Positions 15,701 to 28,962 are shown, numbered from the stretch's first letter. The stretch: DNA of 64,000 nt from Paramacrobiotus metropolitanus (GCF_019649055.1 NW_026570260.1:1054001-1118000); one strand, 5' to 3'. Notes: generated by a model from the letters alone, not told the origin. Made by a program: numbers and translations.

Positions 15701-17894
15701 TAGCATCAAAACAAGTCAAACACCTGTAAACAAATGCGTTCAAAAAATTTTTAACCTACAAAGTTGCAGAAAATTTAACAAAGGTTTCATTAGAAATTAA
15801 ACCGGAAAAGCTAGTCAAAAAACCAACATCTGAAAATTTTAACGAGTTCTGGATTCAAAAACATAACAAAGAATAACAGCAAGGAACTTAGAGAAATGGT
15901 ACTAACCGAGTTCGAAGACTATATTGAGATGATAATAGAGCGCCGTGCGTTTCTCCCAGGCCAGCGTGGACTTGCCCTGGCGCAGGTGGTGGTAACCGTA
16001 GCGCAATAAAATGTGCCAGCTGGGCATAAGGATTAGCAGAGCTTCGGCCAGCGTGAACAGTCCCGTGTGGACGAAACCAGCCCACAAAATGTACAAACTG
16101 AAGCTCAGCACGCACAGCGCGAAGCCGATAATGCTGGCCAACAGGACGACGATGCGCCGGTGCGCTCGCTTCGCCGGCACCGGTGAGAACGTCATGTATT
16201 CGCATCTACGCACATTCTCACGTTAGCCACAACCACGATAATTACGACTTCTGTTTCTATGCACATCTGTGCCATCTACAGTGATCAAACAGAACCATGA
16301 CAAAATAAGTTTCATCAAGCCAAATTAACGCAGTACTTAAGAATTTAGTAATAAAAATAGCTAATTGCGGGACACCGGTACGCACCGATCGCGCGAAATA
16401 ACGATGAAGAACTGAACGGTGCCGAGAAGCGCGAACCACGATCCCCAGATGATCATCTCCTCAATCGAGTCGACGTTGACCACGCCAAAGATGAAGATGA
16501 ACTTATAGAACGCGAAGTTCCACAGGCGCTCGCGAGTGTGCTGTCGTTCGGGCATCCGCAGCCGGCCGAAAATGCCCTTCACCAGCACCTGCGCCATCAC
16601 GCCCAGGATGAACGTCCCAGGCATAGCCAAAGCCTACGATAGTCCACATTATTACATAGCACCTGTACCGCAATAAAATTACGATAACTAACAACATTAC
16701 TATTGCAATTTGTAGTGCGCAACTGCAGGGAAATTAATTCATTCTGTTTTTTGGACGAATACGTCATTACAGTTACTATTAATTAGTTTTTTGTTCGACC
16801 AGATTGATGTCCCTGATGGACTTGTGACTTGTCCGCTCTTGTGTCGTAATAATAAAAATAATCTTAAAATTTTTTAGAACATTCAATGTTACAGTTACTT
16901 ACGTATGATCACGTATCTGTACAATATTTTCAAAATCAACATTGTTCCTTCATTTCTCGGATTATCTCCTGAAAAATATGTTACAACCCTTTTCACATTT
17001 TCAAGCAAAATATTATGAAACAGCAAAACGATTACTGAAACAGTACACAACTGGTCGATGACTCTTCATGTCAGTGCATCAGACATCCAGATGCGAATCT
17101 CTTCATAACATTTCGAGATCCGTGAATTATCGTACTTGTTAACTTGTACAGAACAGATACGTATATCCAGAAAAACTCACTACAAATTAACTTTAAATCT
17201 TCCAAAATATTGCACGTACAGATATTGAAGTTTTAAGTAAAAAACTTTTAAAAATTCATAATAACATGGGTACGATCCCAACACAATAAAAATTTTAAAA
17301 AGGGCAATAATATAATGCTAAAATCAGCTAAATACGCCATATGTCACCGTGCTATGTGGACAACAAAAGGCAAGAACGTAGTCATCAGTCATGCAGTCAT
17401 TTAAGCAAACTGCGTAATTCTTACTGCTTAGTCGCCTTAGTGCATACGTACGAAACATTTACTGTAACTTTAAGATAAATTTTCTCGTATATTTTAGAAT
17501 TTACAAACAGACTGCAAACAAGCAGGGAATCCATTCAAGTATCAGAAGCCAGCAAAAGGAGTACAGTAACGAAACTCACCCAGATGAGCCAGGAATCGGT
17601 CCAGCGTTCCCCGAAGAACTTTCTTAACTCAGACTGGTACTCCGACCCGAATCCGTGGGGTACGGTGGCTCGGCGGAAGATGTTGTAGAGGCGGGAGCGG
17701 GCCATCTGATCGTATGCTGATTGTGACGCGTTGGAATCCACACCGGAGGCTGTCGTCAGTCCAGCAGCAAGCAACGAAGAAATGCTCTCGCTCCCGTTGC
17801 CCCAGTCAGTCCAGCTGTCCACGGGGCACACGGGAAAGGGATCCACCAACGGGCAGGACAGATCCATGGCCGTAAAATGGAGGATGAAAGACAA
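12742..17894 (-). CDS. AMFR: AMFR/gp78, ER-membrane E3 ubiquitin ligase (RING, CUE, VCP-interacting motif)
   Basis: Eight exons (17580-17894, 16386-16633, 15907-16205, 15323-15494, 15152-15262, 14464-14645, 13676-13854, 12742-13017) join in frame to 488 aa; the second ATG at 17867 is an alternative start. gp78 ubiquitinates misfolded ER proteins in ERAD and recruits p97/VCP. Hydrophobic segments in the first about 240 residues match the multi-pass membrane region, with family blocks MPERQHTRERLWNFAFYKF, IFIFGVVNVDSIEEMI and LVDLVHHLHMML. The RING reads CSICWDTMEQARKLHCGHIF then SCLLSWLEQDVSCPICR (about 253-292). The CUE domain (MAEQVQQVFPNISHHLIIRD) lies near 352-375. An acidic Ser stretch precedes a C-terminal VIM-like helix, RRETLVYEARKKFLAK (about 462-477). 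It is shorter than human AMFR (643 aa), mostly between RING and C terminus. Exon 1 is the least certain. Confidence 0.93.
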
Positions 17895-20201
17895 GCAGGG
17901 GAAAGGGGTGAAAATATCACAGATCGTATACGAGCGTAAATTAATAACTCCTCATGTTTTTCATTTTATGTTAGCCAAAAATCCGACGAACGATTACAAC
18001 GAATTGAACGAAACGAATCAACCACCATGAGTGCCTGTTGGGTTACCCAAATATATGTTCCCACATTTAGTTTTTTGTCCAGAATTTCAGATAACCAAAA
18101 AAACCAATCTTATACGGCTTTCTGTAAAGCAGAAAAAATTATTCGAACCCCAATCGATGCTAATATTCGAAACAAGCGTCAGATGGAAAAACGCAAACAT
18201 TCTAAACGAACACGGGATCAAAAAGTTCAGGAACGGTTCCTCTCATAAATTTGCTGTTCAGTTCAACTACTTCCATGTTGCGTGCCACTGGGAAATGATC
18301 GATGGCGCTGTACAATTTCGTACTTGTGCTGTATATTGTGGAGCGAGCGGATCTTCACAAGCAGGAGTTTCGACCCCTCAAAAGATTAAAAGAGGCATCG
18401 GGACCCAACGCTCGCTCTTGTGCAATCGAACAGAGTCCAGACAACATTATTGATAATCATAATTCAATACGAGTAGAAGTTCGTATGATTCTTCCGTTTT
18501 ATTCACCATCAGCAATTCACATACAAAGTACAAGTACAGGTACCACTGTACAAAGTACTAGTATAGTAGTAATTATTGTACTGATGGTGAGGTACAAAAA
18601 TGTCTGCCCTGGACAGTGGCACTAATTAAAATGATACAAATTTAAATAGTGAAAAAAACAAACAACCAAAATCTGGGTCTTAAATATGATGCATATAATC
18701 GTATTACATAATTTTACTATTCCCAATTTCCTGCCCTAGAACAGCTGCTGCATTTCTTGCACACTAAGCAACTGTCAAAAAAATGCCGTAGATCGAGGTT
18801 TCCGGTAACCTTCCGGCCAACTTCCGCGAGGCCGTTCCATATGGCCCGAGTGTTTCGAGTTTCGACTGTCAGAGGATGGAACAGACATCCCAAATTCTCC
18901 ATGAAAACGTTATATAATGATTGTTTTGTGATGGCTGATGATTGGTCAACGTCAACTGCTTCGTTGATGTACCATTCAGTTTTTGTGTCACACTGCCAGA
19001 TAAAACTAAAAATTTCATAAATACAGGTGGCCGGGGTGGGTTTGTAAATACATTACGTACTCCGATGACTGAATTCGTGCTCGAATAAAAAAACCTGCTC
19101 TACTGGATAACATAACAGGATTAAAATCATTCGCTAGAGTATATTTTGCTATTATTTTACTACGTACCATTTAATAATAACTTTATAACTTTGCAGTTTC
19201 AGAGTGTTATAAGAAATTATAAGAAATAAACTAAGAAAATTATACCAGTAACAGGCAATAAAATGCTTAGCTTCCTGGATATTCACGAATGCTATTGCTA
19301 CCGGAACGTCTCTGTTTAGCATCGATACGAGAAGTTCCGGTACTTACGTTTTCTTTAGTTTGGCGGAAACTGAAACAACTGAAGGGTCACAAGAAAATCT
19401 GTTTAATTATTTTTTTCATCGCCAGCTGGGATCTATTTCATATTAACCGTCTCACTTAACCTTGGAATACGTGAAACAGGCTTAATGCAAAATTGCAATT
19501 AATGAAGTAATGGTCCTATATTTTGATGATTACATGCACATTAAAAAGCAAAAGGGCACAGCGCATACCAGCGGGGTCACCGATTTTTTAATTGTTGCCA
19601 ATTGCAAATCAGTGCAGCCGAACCGCCGGTTTCCTACTGTCAATTGTAACAGTGCGCACTGTAAGTACAATTTGTACGAGCACGCTACAAATTTTGATTT
19701 TTCTATGGCATGGAAAAGCTCGAAAGCCGGTGAAGGTGTATTTAAAATGTTAAGGCTTTATATGAAGGTTATCTACGTAACACGCAGGGTACACGAATGG
19801 TGTTAAATGTTAACTTGTGATAGAAGCGCCATTGTTGGCATTTGCCGGAAATCAAAACCGGGCTTTGAATTTCCCCATAGAATATCTGGGCACAATCAGA
19901 TCTTCTCATTGCCGACAGGTACCAGCGCATATCGTCCGACCAGAAATTCCCCTGTCTCAGCGCATTCCGGCTGTACGAAAAGAAACCTCATTAACATGAC
20001 GGCCATCAGTGTGTATGACTTGCCGCCTTTTAGCCGCTGCTGATCATCCTGCGTCAGCAAAACTCAAGGCAGCATAATGCAGCGAGCCATTCTTCAGCGC
20101 CTAGTGGGCCTGCCACCAGCACAACACCGGACCCTGCCAAGAAACACAAGCTTTCGCTGGCCTATTCACAATTATTCTTCCGGCGTTGACACAGGCTCAG
20201 C
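17895..20201. other. Intergenic, AT-rich, no supportable gene
   Basis: 2.3 kb between the start of AMFR (minus) and the start of the protease gene (plus), so it contains both promoters. Open frames at 18031-18453, 18302-18625, 18757-19020, 19510-19806 and 19807-20043 lack domains and splice structure. A minus-strand frame at 18717-18902 faintly resembles the C terminus of non-LTR reverse transcriptases (RAIWNGLAEVG), too weakly to call. Confidence 0.45.
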
Positions 20202-23007
20202 ATGAAAAAGGTAAGAGTGGCAGTTGTATGCGGCGGAAATCAAGACAGGCGCGTTAGTGTTAGCATGTTGATGCTGGTTGTGACTGCAGCAGTGCTGGGC
20301 TCCGCCGGGCGCCCGGCGGCCGCTGAACGCTGCGGCTTGGTGGCCAGCGGCCAACCGGATCCCTTCGGGCTAATGGCACAACTCAGCGGCAATTTCGTCC
20401 CGCCCGTTCCCGTGGCGCCCGTGAAGCGGTCAAGTGCAAGCACGCAATCGCCCAGCCCCATTAACAATCCTTGGAATGTTTTTAACCGGTAAGAATCGAT
20501 CATGCATGCATCAGTCTGCGGTTGACGCACGCGAAGATCGTTATTGGATTTTTTTTTCATCGAGCCTTATCGAGATTTAAACTTGAGCTACTACTGAAAG
20601 AGTAGTTTAGAGTTTCACTGGATATTTGTAACGTCTGCTTTATTTTTTTTGTACTTATTAATATTAGTGCTGCCACTGCTGTGCACTGACATTAGGAACT
20701 GTATTACTAACTACGGTATTTATATTACGTACAATATACTTATAGGTTTCCTGTTCCCTTTCTGTCCACTTGCTTAATTAATTGCACCTTAATTTTATTC
20801 GCAGTTGAACAATTGCTGCCTGTCATTATCAATAGTAATCATAAAACTATTTTTTATTTCTACATATATAGGAAGATAAATACGGACGGTAAAATGGACG
20901 CTAAAATTATCTCAGTAATCTCAAAGCAGTAGAGTGGTACTGTAAAATTGTGAAATTTTAAACTGGCTTGTGAAACTGCAGGCAACCAACCACCCTGGAC
21001 AGCTTCAATGCCTTTCAGCAGATAATGACACTGCTAGGTTAGTAGTAGTTTAAATTTCTATGCTTTGTTCCTCATCGCCGGAGATTTCCTGCCGCTTCAA
21101 GATGGACGGTGCCTTCATATGAGTGTTTAATGATCGTGCACAGGCAAGCGTAGGAAGCGCCAGTCCGGACTGTACGAGCAGCTGACCCGTGTCCGCCGGG
21201 AAACGGAGGCGGTGAAGGCGCGAGTGCGGCGTATCGTGGGCGGTTACGATGCCATCCCGGGACAGCTGTGCTGGCAGGTGAAGATCCAGATAGGCGACGT
21301 GCGCGACGAGACCATCTGCGGAGGCACAATCCTCGGCAGCCGCACCGTCCTCATCGCCGCCCATTGCCTTTACAACTCCGAAACACGGTAATACTCATTA
21401 CTCAACTCCCCTTTATTTCTTACAGTATTTAACTAGTCGGTCGGGAGTGCGTCCGAGTGCCCAAAAGATCAAATGTTGATCTACATTTGATCTTCATGAA
21501 GTATTATTGTGAACATTATCGCGTGCAGATGAATTGCTCCAAAATGATACATTAATGATACCACTGTCAGGACCCACATGCATCGGTCACAAACACATTC
21601 CGCCGGTAATTTTGGCGATACGAGTACTTATATATAATTAGGCAACTGCTGAACGCACTGCTACAATTACAGAGACCGCACCTACAGTCAGTATCATCGA
21701 CAGTATGTAATTATGAAACAAATAATTATAAATTATTCGAGCGTTTTTCAATATGATCATATCATTTCGAAATTTTTAACTTATTTAAAGTATTTTATAC
21801 AGTTTGAAATTAAGTTGCCCGGTTTGACCGTAACACAAAAGTACCGGTATGCACTATGCAGATATATTCAAATTTCAAAGCATAAACCAAACGTGTACTT
21901 GGTTGTACTAGGATGTTCACCAGAGTTTCTTCATTCTTGCGAATATCTGTTTACATTAAATGCAGGCGGCGCATCTCTGATCGAAACGTAATTGTTGTGG
22001 TGGGCGGCATGAACCGCGACGTGGGAGAAGTGTACGGGCATGACACGACGGGCTGTGCGGAGCCCTTCGGCATCCAGCAGTCTATCGTCCACCCCAACTA
22101 CAACTACGATCTCAACGACAACGACATCGGCATCCTGATCCTTAACCGACCCATCGATCTCGATCACAAGCCCTGCGCCTGCAGCGCCTGTTTAACGGCC
22201 AGGACGCCGCAGGTGGCTGAATGGTGCGTGGTTAGCGGATATGGCGAGGAAAGCAGCGACGGCTCCAGTAAGATTTCCTGTTTTTGTGGTTTTACTATTA
22301 ATTTTGCAATGTACGCACTATATAGTTCGTAATTTGATTTCGCAGTCGCTTCTACGTATTTCTCCTTTCGCCATTTTGTACTCACGGCTCATGAGGTTTT
22401 CGTTCATTTATAATAATTCAGTGGCTTTTTTAACTGTACACTGTATGTGGCTTTGCATTTTTCTTTCTTTTTTGTTTTCTGCTTTTCGTCGTTCTCTGAT
22501 TAGGCATAAACTTAAATATTCAGTTTATATATTTCTGACAGCTGATTGTAGCCTTAATATACGAAGCGGTATGACCTAATGACCTTTCGGACTACGTATT
22601 ATATGGCACTGCAGGGTTAGCGAACTACAGTGTCGATTGCGTTTTATTGCGCAGATGATCGTGACCCGGTGCCACTGAAATGGACTCAGCTGCAGATTCG
22701 CCATCAAGACTACAGCGGCAGCTGCGCCTTCAATTCCTTCCCAGCGCGGGGAGGTTTCGGCGGACAGCGCACCAACCTAGATTTGTTCCTGTGTGCCGGT
22801 GCCCAAAAATGGGAGGATACCTGCCAGGGCGACAGTGGCGGTCCGCTGATCTGCCTGGACCCGGTGAAGAAGACGTATTATCAGGCGGGCATCGTCTCCT
22901 TTGGGGACGACTGCGGTGCCGGCACTGGCGGCCAGTACACGCGCGTGGCCGCTTACATACCCTGGATCTTGGCCAATACGGCCGGTGACGTCACTGTTGA
23001 TCTGTGA
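20202..23007 (+). CDS. Secreted trypsin-like serine protease zymogen (S1 family)
   Basis: Five exons (20202-20488, 20982-21037, 21144-21387, 21966-22267, 22655-23007) join in frame to 413 aa. A hydrophobic stretch (MLMLVVTAAVLGSAG) opens at an internal Met at 20265, which may be the true start because it gives a cleaner signal peptide. A pro-region of about 140 residues contains a furin-like KRRKR site and ends ARVRR before the activation site IVGGYDAIPG (about residue 145). The catalytic triad is complete: His in IAAHC (about 188), Asp in DNDIGILIL (about 249), Ser in CQGDSGGPL (about 357). The residue six before the Ser is Asp (EDTCQGDS), which predicts cleavage after Arg/Lys. No clip domain is visible in the pro-region. 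An immune or extracellular processing role is possible but not shown. Confidence 0.93.
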
Positions 23008-23155
23008 GCAATCAAATTTTTTTTGGGAAAGTGGATTAATTACCGCCGTTGGAACGTTTCGATCAGCTTCGCTGAAAACAGTTGACTTTTGCATAGCGCT
23101 AATATGCTACTAGTCTAAGACATTAGAGCCATTGTGGATCAATTAAAAGTGATGC

Positions 23156-24465
23156 TCAAGCGGATAGCAGTTTCGATTTTTCCCTGTTCGCTCCAGCCGT
23201 TCCATGTTTGGCATCCGCACCAGGTGTCCGCACATCTCCATGCGGCATGAGACCTGCAATTAACGCGCAATTTCCGCGGTCATGCCTCTCATACAACTTG
23301 AGACTATTGCTTTTTTACAAAGGTTAGGCCTGAAAACTGTTTTATATAAATTTTAAAAGTGTAATTCAAACATTTTTGTTGATTATACAAGCATTATGGT
23401 GTCACTTAGCAAGTGCTAAAACTAAAAGGACAGCAAGCTGCATGCAAAATCAATCTTTAACCGAATAATTCAAATAATACAGCCTGTAAGTACAAGTACA
23501 GACTGTAGTCCGGTGACCAAATATAATAATTACGATTAAGGTCTATGCTCTACCCGCAATCAAGGCAGTACACAACGTTATTTTCAATGTGAAAGTTTAA
23601 GGAATTGTTTTCTACGTCTAGACTGGCTCATAAATAACTCGGCACCATCAATTATTTGATGAATAAAGTGCATGAGATTTTGCAGTGCACAAAGCGGACG
23701 ACATTAAGTAACACACATAAGATGTTAAAAATCATGGGCAATCCAAATGGGATCAGTTCTGTCGTATTTATTTGTGCTAAAAAGATAGAATTTTGCCCAT
23801 AAATGTTTTGAGAGCTGTAACTATCTAATACATAATAATAAAGAATTTATTGCAGTTTTCTCCCGCCTTTCGGCAAACTAATACGGAATGTTAATTATTA
23901 ATGTAATTTAACCACGTACCTGGTTCCTGGACCTGCTGCGTGGCGACCTGACTAGGCCGTCCGGTCAGTTCTTTCCCGGACGCTACAGCCACCGCCCCGG
24001 CGACGGTATGCCACACTCCACTGGCCCGTTCCCGCAGATCCCCGATGGCCTCCCCGGCCCGGTCCCGATAATCCTCGTATATTTCCGACGCCCGACTCAT
24101 TACTTGACTTAGCACCCCTTCATTCGGGTTCTTAGGCTTATCCTTCCAGAAGTCCTCATCCGGGGCCCGGGGGTCGATGACCTTTGAGGGACTCACGGGG
24201 ATCTCCGCCGCCGGTCGGGCCACACGTTCATCGCCGCTGTGGATAGTCTCCAGTACCTGGTGGAAATGGAGGGCGGCAGGCGCCGAGGCCTGCGGTGCGG
24301 ATGAGCTGATGTCAACGCCTAGGGCACCGCCGTAGCCGTGGCTGCTGAACGGAAGGCCCTGGTCAAACAGATTTCCCAAGGACTGACACAAAAAGTTAAA
24401 ATAAAGTTTGTTTTAGGGCTTACCACTGAGTGAATCTCTTCGCGTGTGGGCTTGCTGCCTTCCAT
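23156..24465 (-). CDS. Unrecognised 200-aa protein with a charged helical middle
   Basis: Three exons (24424-24465, 23920-24382, 23156-23253) join in frame. Exon 1 encodes MEGSKPTREEIHSV. The central exon encodes a disordered Pro/Ala/Ser region and then VLSQVMSRASEIYEDYRDR and AGEAIGDLRERASGVWHTVA, which looks like a single long amphipathic helix with alternating acidic and basic residues. The last exon is Gly/Lys-rich and ends KSKLLSA. There is no signal peptide or membrane segment. The helix is faintly reminiscent of LEA or apolipoprotein-type helices, but no family is recognised. Exon 3 depends on splice sites and phase only. Converges with the protease gene, with about 150 bp between the stops. 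Confidence 0.55.
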
Positions 24466-26438
24466 GATTGACACAAAGGTCACAAAACCTAATCTAGTCC
24501 AGATCCTAGTGGCACGCGCGCGAACGCAATGACCGCCGGCAGTGAATTTACTATACTACAAAATTTTTGCGCAAGAAAAACTAAGTGCCATAACATGGCA
24601 AACTATTAAGAATGCTTAAGCCCGTACGATGACACAGCAACAATTAAGTACGGTGCACACGGCACGCCATCATTTTGGTGTTGGGGAAAATGGGAAAGAA
24701 ACGTTTAAAGCGTAATTTAGCACCTAAATAAAATTTTTCAAAGCAATCCTACAGCTGGTATCAGCTCTGATTTTCATGACCGACCATATTCTGTTGGAAA
24801 GATGCTGTTGGATTGGTTATTCTGTTTTAGTTTCTCTTGGACGCACGCGAACTTTGGCTTTAAAATTTATTTTGACAGTGCCACTGTCTTGCACCAAGGG
24901 AAGGCGGCACCGACTATTAACAACTTACAGTAGATGCTTGATGTACGGCGTCAAGTGAACGTGAACAGCACTCGTACTCAGCGACAAGTCCGCTTGAACG
25001 CCAATCGACGGTGAAGGATATGCGATGTCAGCTGGATTAATCCAACCAACACAGGACACTGCCAACAAGATGCGCATTAGCAGGCTAAATCAGGCAAAAA
25101 TTAAAAGATTTTTTACGATCCTGATTTGAGGGATGTCAAATTGGTATCACAGAAAAGGGCATTTGCCAAGCTATTCTTTCTCGACATGTGTAGAATTGCG
25201 CATCCAAGGCAAAAATTGTAGAGTACCTACTGCAAAACGGTTAAGCGATCTGGACTGAGCGATCTGCGATATATTTAAGAGTTGGAACTGACAGTTCCCT
25301 ACGACGAGGGACAGGACTGTTAATCCCATCTGTAGTTGTATAGCATTCGTCCTCGCTTCTGTACGTGACCTTTACTCTTAGGAGATCAGTGTATGTTTGT
25401 TCAGCTGTGTTTCCGCCTTTACGTCTCCATTGTACTCATGACTGCATTCGTTCAGAAAACGATTCGTCGGAGCGGTCGGATTCTATTTTTTTGTAAGCTT
25501 AAAGCTGTGCAAACCATGTCAGTGTCAGTGGCACAGCTGTCACGGGCAGATTCTTCGAAGGGCTATAACTACGACGAATATTTTTAGGAGTTATTACGAA
25601 TAATATTTGGAGACGGTCAAAACAGCTTCCACGTGCTTCTTGCCCAACTGAAAATTATTTAGCAGAATTAGCGCTAAAATTCGAAGAAACAGGAGCACAA
25701 GGTTAGATCACAAACTGATAGAACCTCCAAAACTCTTGGCTCTTTCTAAGCTAAGCACAAACTGTTGGGTTGATGAGTAAGTACTCGTACCGTCGTATGT
25801 AATCACTTGCTAGGCCACTCTACCTCCGAAAATTTTTCTATCGCCGCCCTTGGATTCTATAATCGTAACATCGTTTATGACCATTAATAGTGCGGAATCA
25901 AATGATTCGATTTTACGCCGCAAAAACACTTGTGTAATGTCACTATCGCAACAAAATTCAGTTATACGGTGCAAGAAGGGAACGATGTCTTTGGGCCTTG
26001 GTGGTTCCATTGAACTGCCGCCACTGTACTTTTATTGTGTTTTTGCCATAATAAAAATAGTAGTTACCTTTCCCTTTAGAGTTAGATTAGTTCGTTTAAA
26101 TCACACTACATTTACTGGATGAATGTGAAAGCAGCGCGAAAAAATCTTGATAACTGAGACTAATAAGTTATAAGTACAAGTGCATCTAGTGAATCTGTTA
26201 ATCATAGGTTACTGACTTGCTTCTATAGCTTTATAAGCCTCTACAGATTACAGATCTGTATTAGAACTTTACAACTACCACAATTTCATGCCACCAATAA
26301 TTACGTGAGAAGTGCACTAACTGGAATTTTGCTACTTAGCTTCCCCGTCATTTGGCGAAAGAATTATTAATCTGTACGGCAAATAGTGATCCATTTGTAT
26401 TGATTTCTTCCATTTGTACTTCGAACCGGCTGTGAATA
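24466..26438. other. Intergenic, no supportable gene
   Basis: About 2 kb between the starts of two divergent genes. Open frames at 24776-24958, 25393-25587 and 25850-26122 (plus) and 25810-26010 (minus) have no recognisable domain and no clear splice partners. Confidence 0.45.
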
Positions 26439-28962
26439 ATGAAGAGAGGGACACTTGTTCCCGAAACGGCGATTGCGGTGTGTGGAATGGCCGGTGTAGG
26501 AAAGGTGGTTTTTCGAAGATAGAAATGTCCGCAGGGCGACTTCACACAGTAACTATCTGTACATTTAAAGACTTTTTTGGGGATTTTTTATAGACCAGTC
26601 TTCTCCGCGAGATGCAGGATCCCGGCCAGCGCTGCGTAGAACAGTGCAACAATTCGACATGGGTGTGTGACGTTGTCGTTCTCGCCAGTGGGTTTGTAAC
26701 TTTGTATGTCGCACCCTAATCATGTATGCTCAACTACTGGTCAGTTGTTCGAGTTGACGCCGAAAGCAATGCACCCATTTTTCATAAAACTTTAGAAGGA
26801 ACATGAGAATCCAGAGCGAGTGCGTTTAACCTCTAAGATCTTCAAAAAGCAATCAAAAATGATTTCCAAATTTAAAATTATTTTGTTACGCTCAAGGCAT
26901 ACAAATATCCAATGAGCTCCAACCCATACGTCTGAGCGCCTTGTAAGTGTTTCTGTGCTAGCCTCCAGTCTGGTGTGTGCATCCATATGAAACAAAAACT
27001 GTACATTATGAAAATCCATAATCACCGCACTGACGATTTCACAGTGTACGAAATATTATATGCTTTGCAGAGGATCTGCGGGGCAGGTGACCTTTTACGA
27101 CCTGGCCGGTTCGCCGGGCTTCTTGACCGGACGGATAGCGGTATACGCTCATGCCTTTCAGCAGATACGCGGAATCATCTTTGTCTTCGATATTGCCGAG
27201 CGGCGCTCCTTTGACGCACTGGAGACCTGGTACAGGGAATTGGATACTGTCTTCCCCTTGCACGACCGCAACTTTGTCAAAATACTCGTGGGAAATAAGG
27301 TAGCTTCATAGCAGCTACATAGTTGTCAATTATTCCAATCACTTCATTTTGCTTAAAAAACGGTTAACCCGGAGTCGATTTCTTCTTTTCGACTAAGTAG
27401 CTGGATCGACAGATGTTGAGCACCAGTGTGAAAGAGATGGAGAACTGGGCGGACGCTCGTGGATTTCGTATTTGTCTGACTGCGGCCGTTGATGGGCGGG
27501 GCGTCAGCGAGATCTGCCCGGTATGTGTGGTAATCTTATCTTATCTTTGGTAATCTTATCAGACACTTCAAAATTGATTCCTGTTATAACTCACCAAATA
27601 TTAACAATTAAGCACAAATTCTCTACTTGCCATTTACTGTATCTCCTGAGGCGAGTGTTTGCCTATGGAGTAATTTACAAAGTACTATTGAATATTAATG
27701 AAAAAAATTAAGATAATAACGAAATAATAATAGTGCTAACATTATTAGCGACGTAGGAGCTTAATTTTGGTTATTGTGTCACATTTTTACGAAGATGAGG
27801 AAACTTTCACAAGCAATTAAACTGACTGACGATAATGCGCTAACGAGCCAACCAGACTGGAGTTTTAAAAGTTTAAAAGCTTTAAAAGTTTTAAGACTTG
27901 GCCCACTTTGTACCTACAGTGCCAGACGGACGATAATGCCCTCATTAAGCTAGTAGACGACGCCTTGTGGGCACAAACATGTATTTCTAGTTTTGTGGCA
28001 GTATTTTTAGTTTTGTGGCAGGGCCACAAATCTGGAATCTGTATCAGCAATTCACTGCGCAAGTTTTTGAAACGATTGCTATCTGTACCAAATCTAGCAT
28101 AACAATATTAATTGCTGTATTCCGTTGCAGTTTGTGTTATCCGCATTGGAGGAATCCATACCTCTTGACAATAATTCAGCTGGAGAAGGGCAAACCGCCA
28201 AACACGAGGTTACCCCGGAACAAGTGTTCTCTGTCTACCGACTGCTTAATGGAGAGAACGATTGGGAGCGACTGGGGGTCCCGGTTAATTCCAATATGTA
28301 TGCACAGGGCAGTTAGCACATTGCTACTATGAGGCAGAGACGCTGGTTACTGCAGTACGAACTGAACATAGGGCAGATTGCGCTAAGCTCCAAAACCGAT
28401 TAAGAAACCGATTAAGAATTCGACCGATTAAGAGTTTACAGAATGGCTCAACTCAGAACTCGGACTCAGAATGTACTATTGGCCGATTTTAAGCCACCTC
28501 CTACCGAAACTTCTTAATCGCAACCGATTAAGAAATTTCCGATTTGCAAAATTCCCGAATTTTCTTAATCGGTCCGATTAACAAACCGATTAAGAAGTTG
28601 ACCGATTAAGAAATTTCTCCGAGGAAATGTCTTAATCGGAATCGTAATCGCTCAGAATTGCTTAGCGCACTGGCCCCATACAGTAACCTAATACCGTAAC
28701 AACTAACGTTGATCCATGTTATATTAGGCTTGGACATTGCTGTCTTAATACGTGATGCTTTCTTGATGGCAACCCTAATTGTGTCAACCAGAAGTTTTAC
28801 CTCCTAATGAGATACTCGCTTAGGTCGCTTATAACGAAAGCCTATCGAAAGATCGCCGCGCAGATTCACCCTGACAAATGTCCACTGAACCGCAGCGAAG
28901 ACGCCTTTAAACTGCTCAGCACAAGCAAGGACGCCTTAGCTGCACAAATGCAAAAGCCATAA
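26439..28962 (+). CDS. DNAJC27: DNAJC27 (RBJ-type): Rab-like GTPase fused to a C-terminal J domain
   Basis: Six exons (26439-26504, 26594-26664, 27071-27299, 27401-27520, 28131-28297, 28824-28962) give 263 aa; human DNAJC27 has 273. The family joins an atypical small GTPase to a J domain that stimulates Hsp70. Visible motifs: P-loop GMAGVGKT split by intron 1, switch II DLAGSPGF, FDIAERRSFDALETW, G4 GNKLD, G5-like CLTAAVDGRGVSE. The J-domain part follows: VYRLLNGENDWERLGVPVNS, KAYRKIAAQIHPDKCP with an intact HPD, and SEDAFKLLSTSKDAL. These blocks align directly with human DNAJC27. The stretch between P-loop and switch II is short and lacks a clear switch I Thr motif. The exon 2 donor is the least certain junction and may account for this. 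Intron 5 holds a repeat element. Confidence 0.88.
28374..28672. mobile_element. MITE-like element built from CCGATTAAGAA repeats, in DNAJC27 intron 5
   Basis: Terminal inverted repeats centred on TGCGCTAAGC (28379-28388) and its exact reverse complement (28660-28669). The outer ends read CAG... and ...CTG, as in many hAT-type elements. The interior holds about ten copies of CCGATTAAGAA in both orientations, so the whole can fold back on itself. No coding capacity. Assignment to hAT is tentative, since no 8-bp target duplication is clear. Confidence 0.5.

Noticed and set aside
18717-18902. Faint resemblance to a non-LTR reverse transcriptase C terminus
   Set aside because: Only a WNGL-type pattern over a few residues; no upstream RT motifs.
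25810-26010. 66-codon minus frame
   Set aside because: Short, no recognised domain, no splice sites tying it to other exons.
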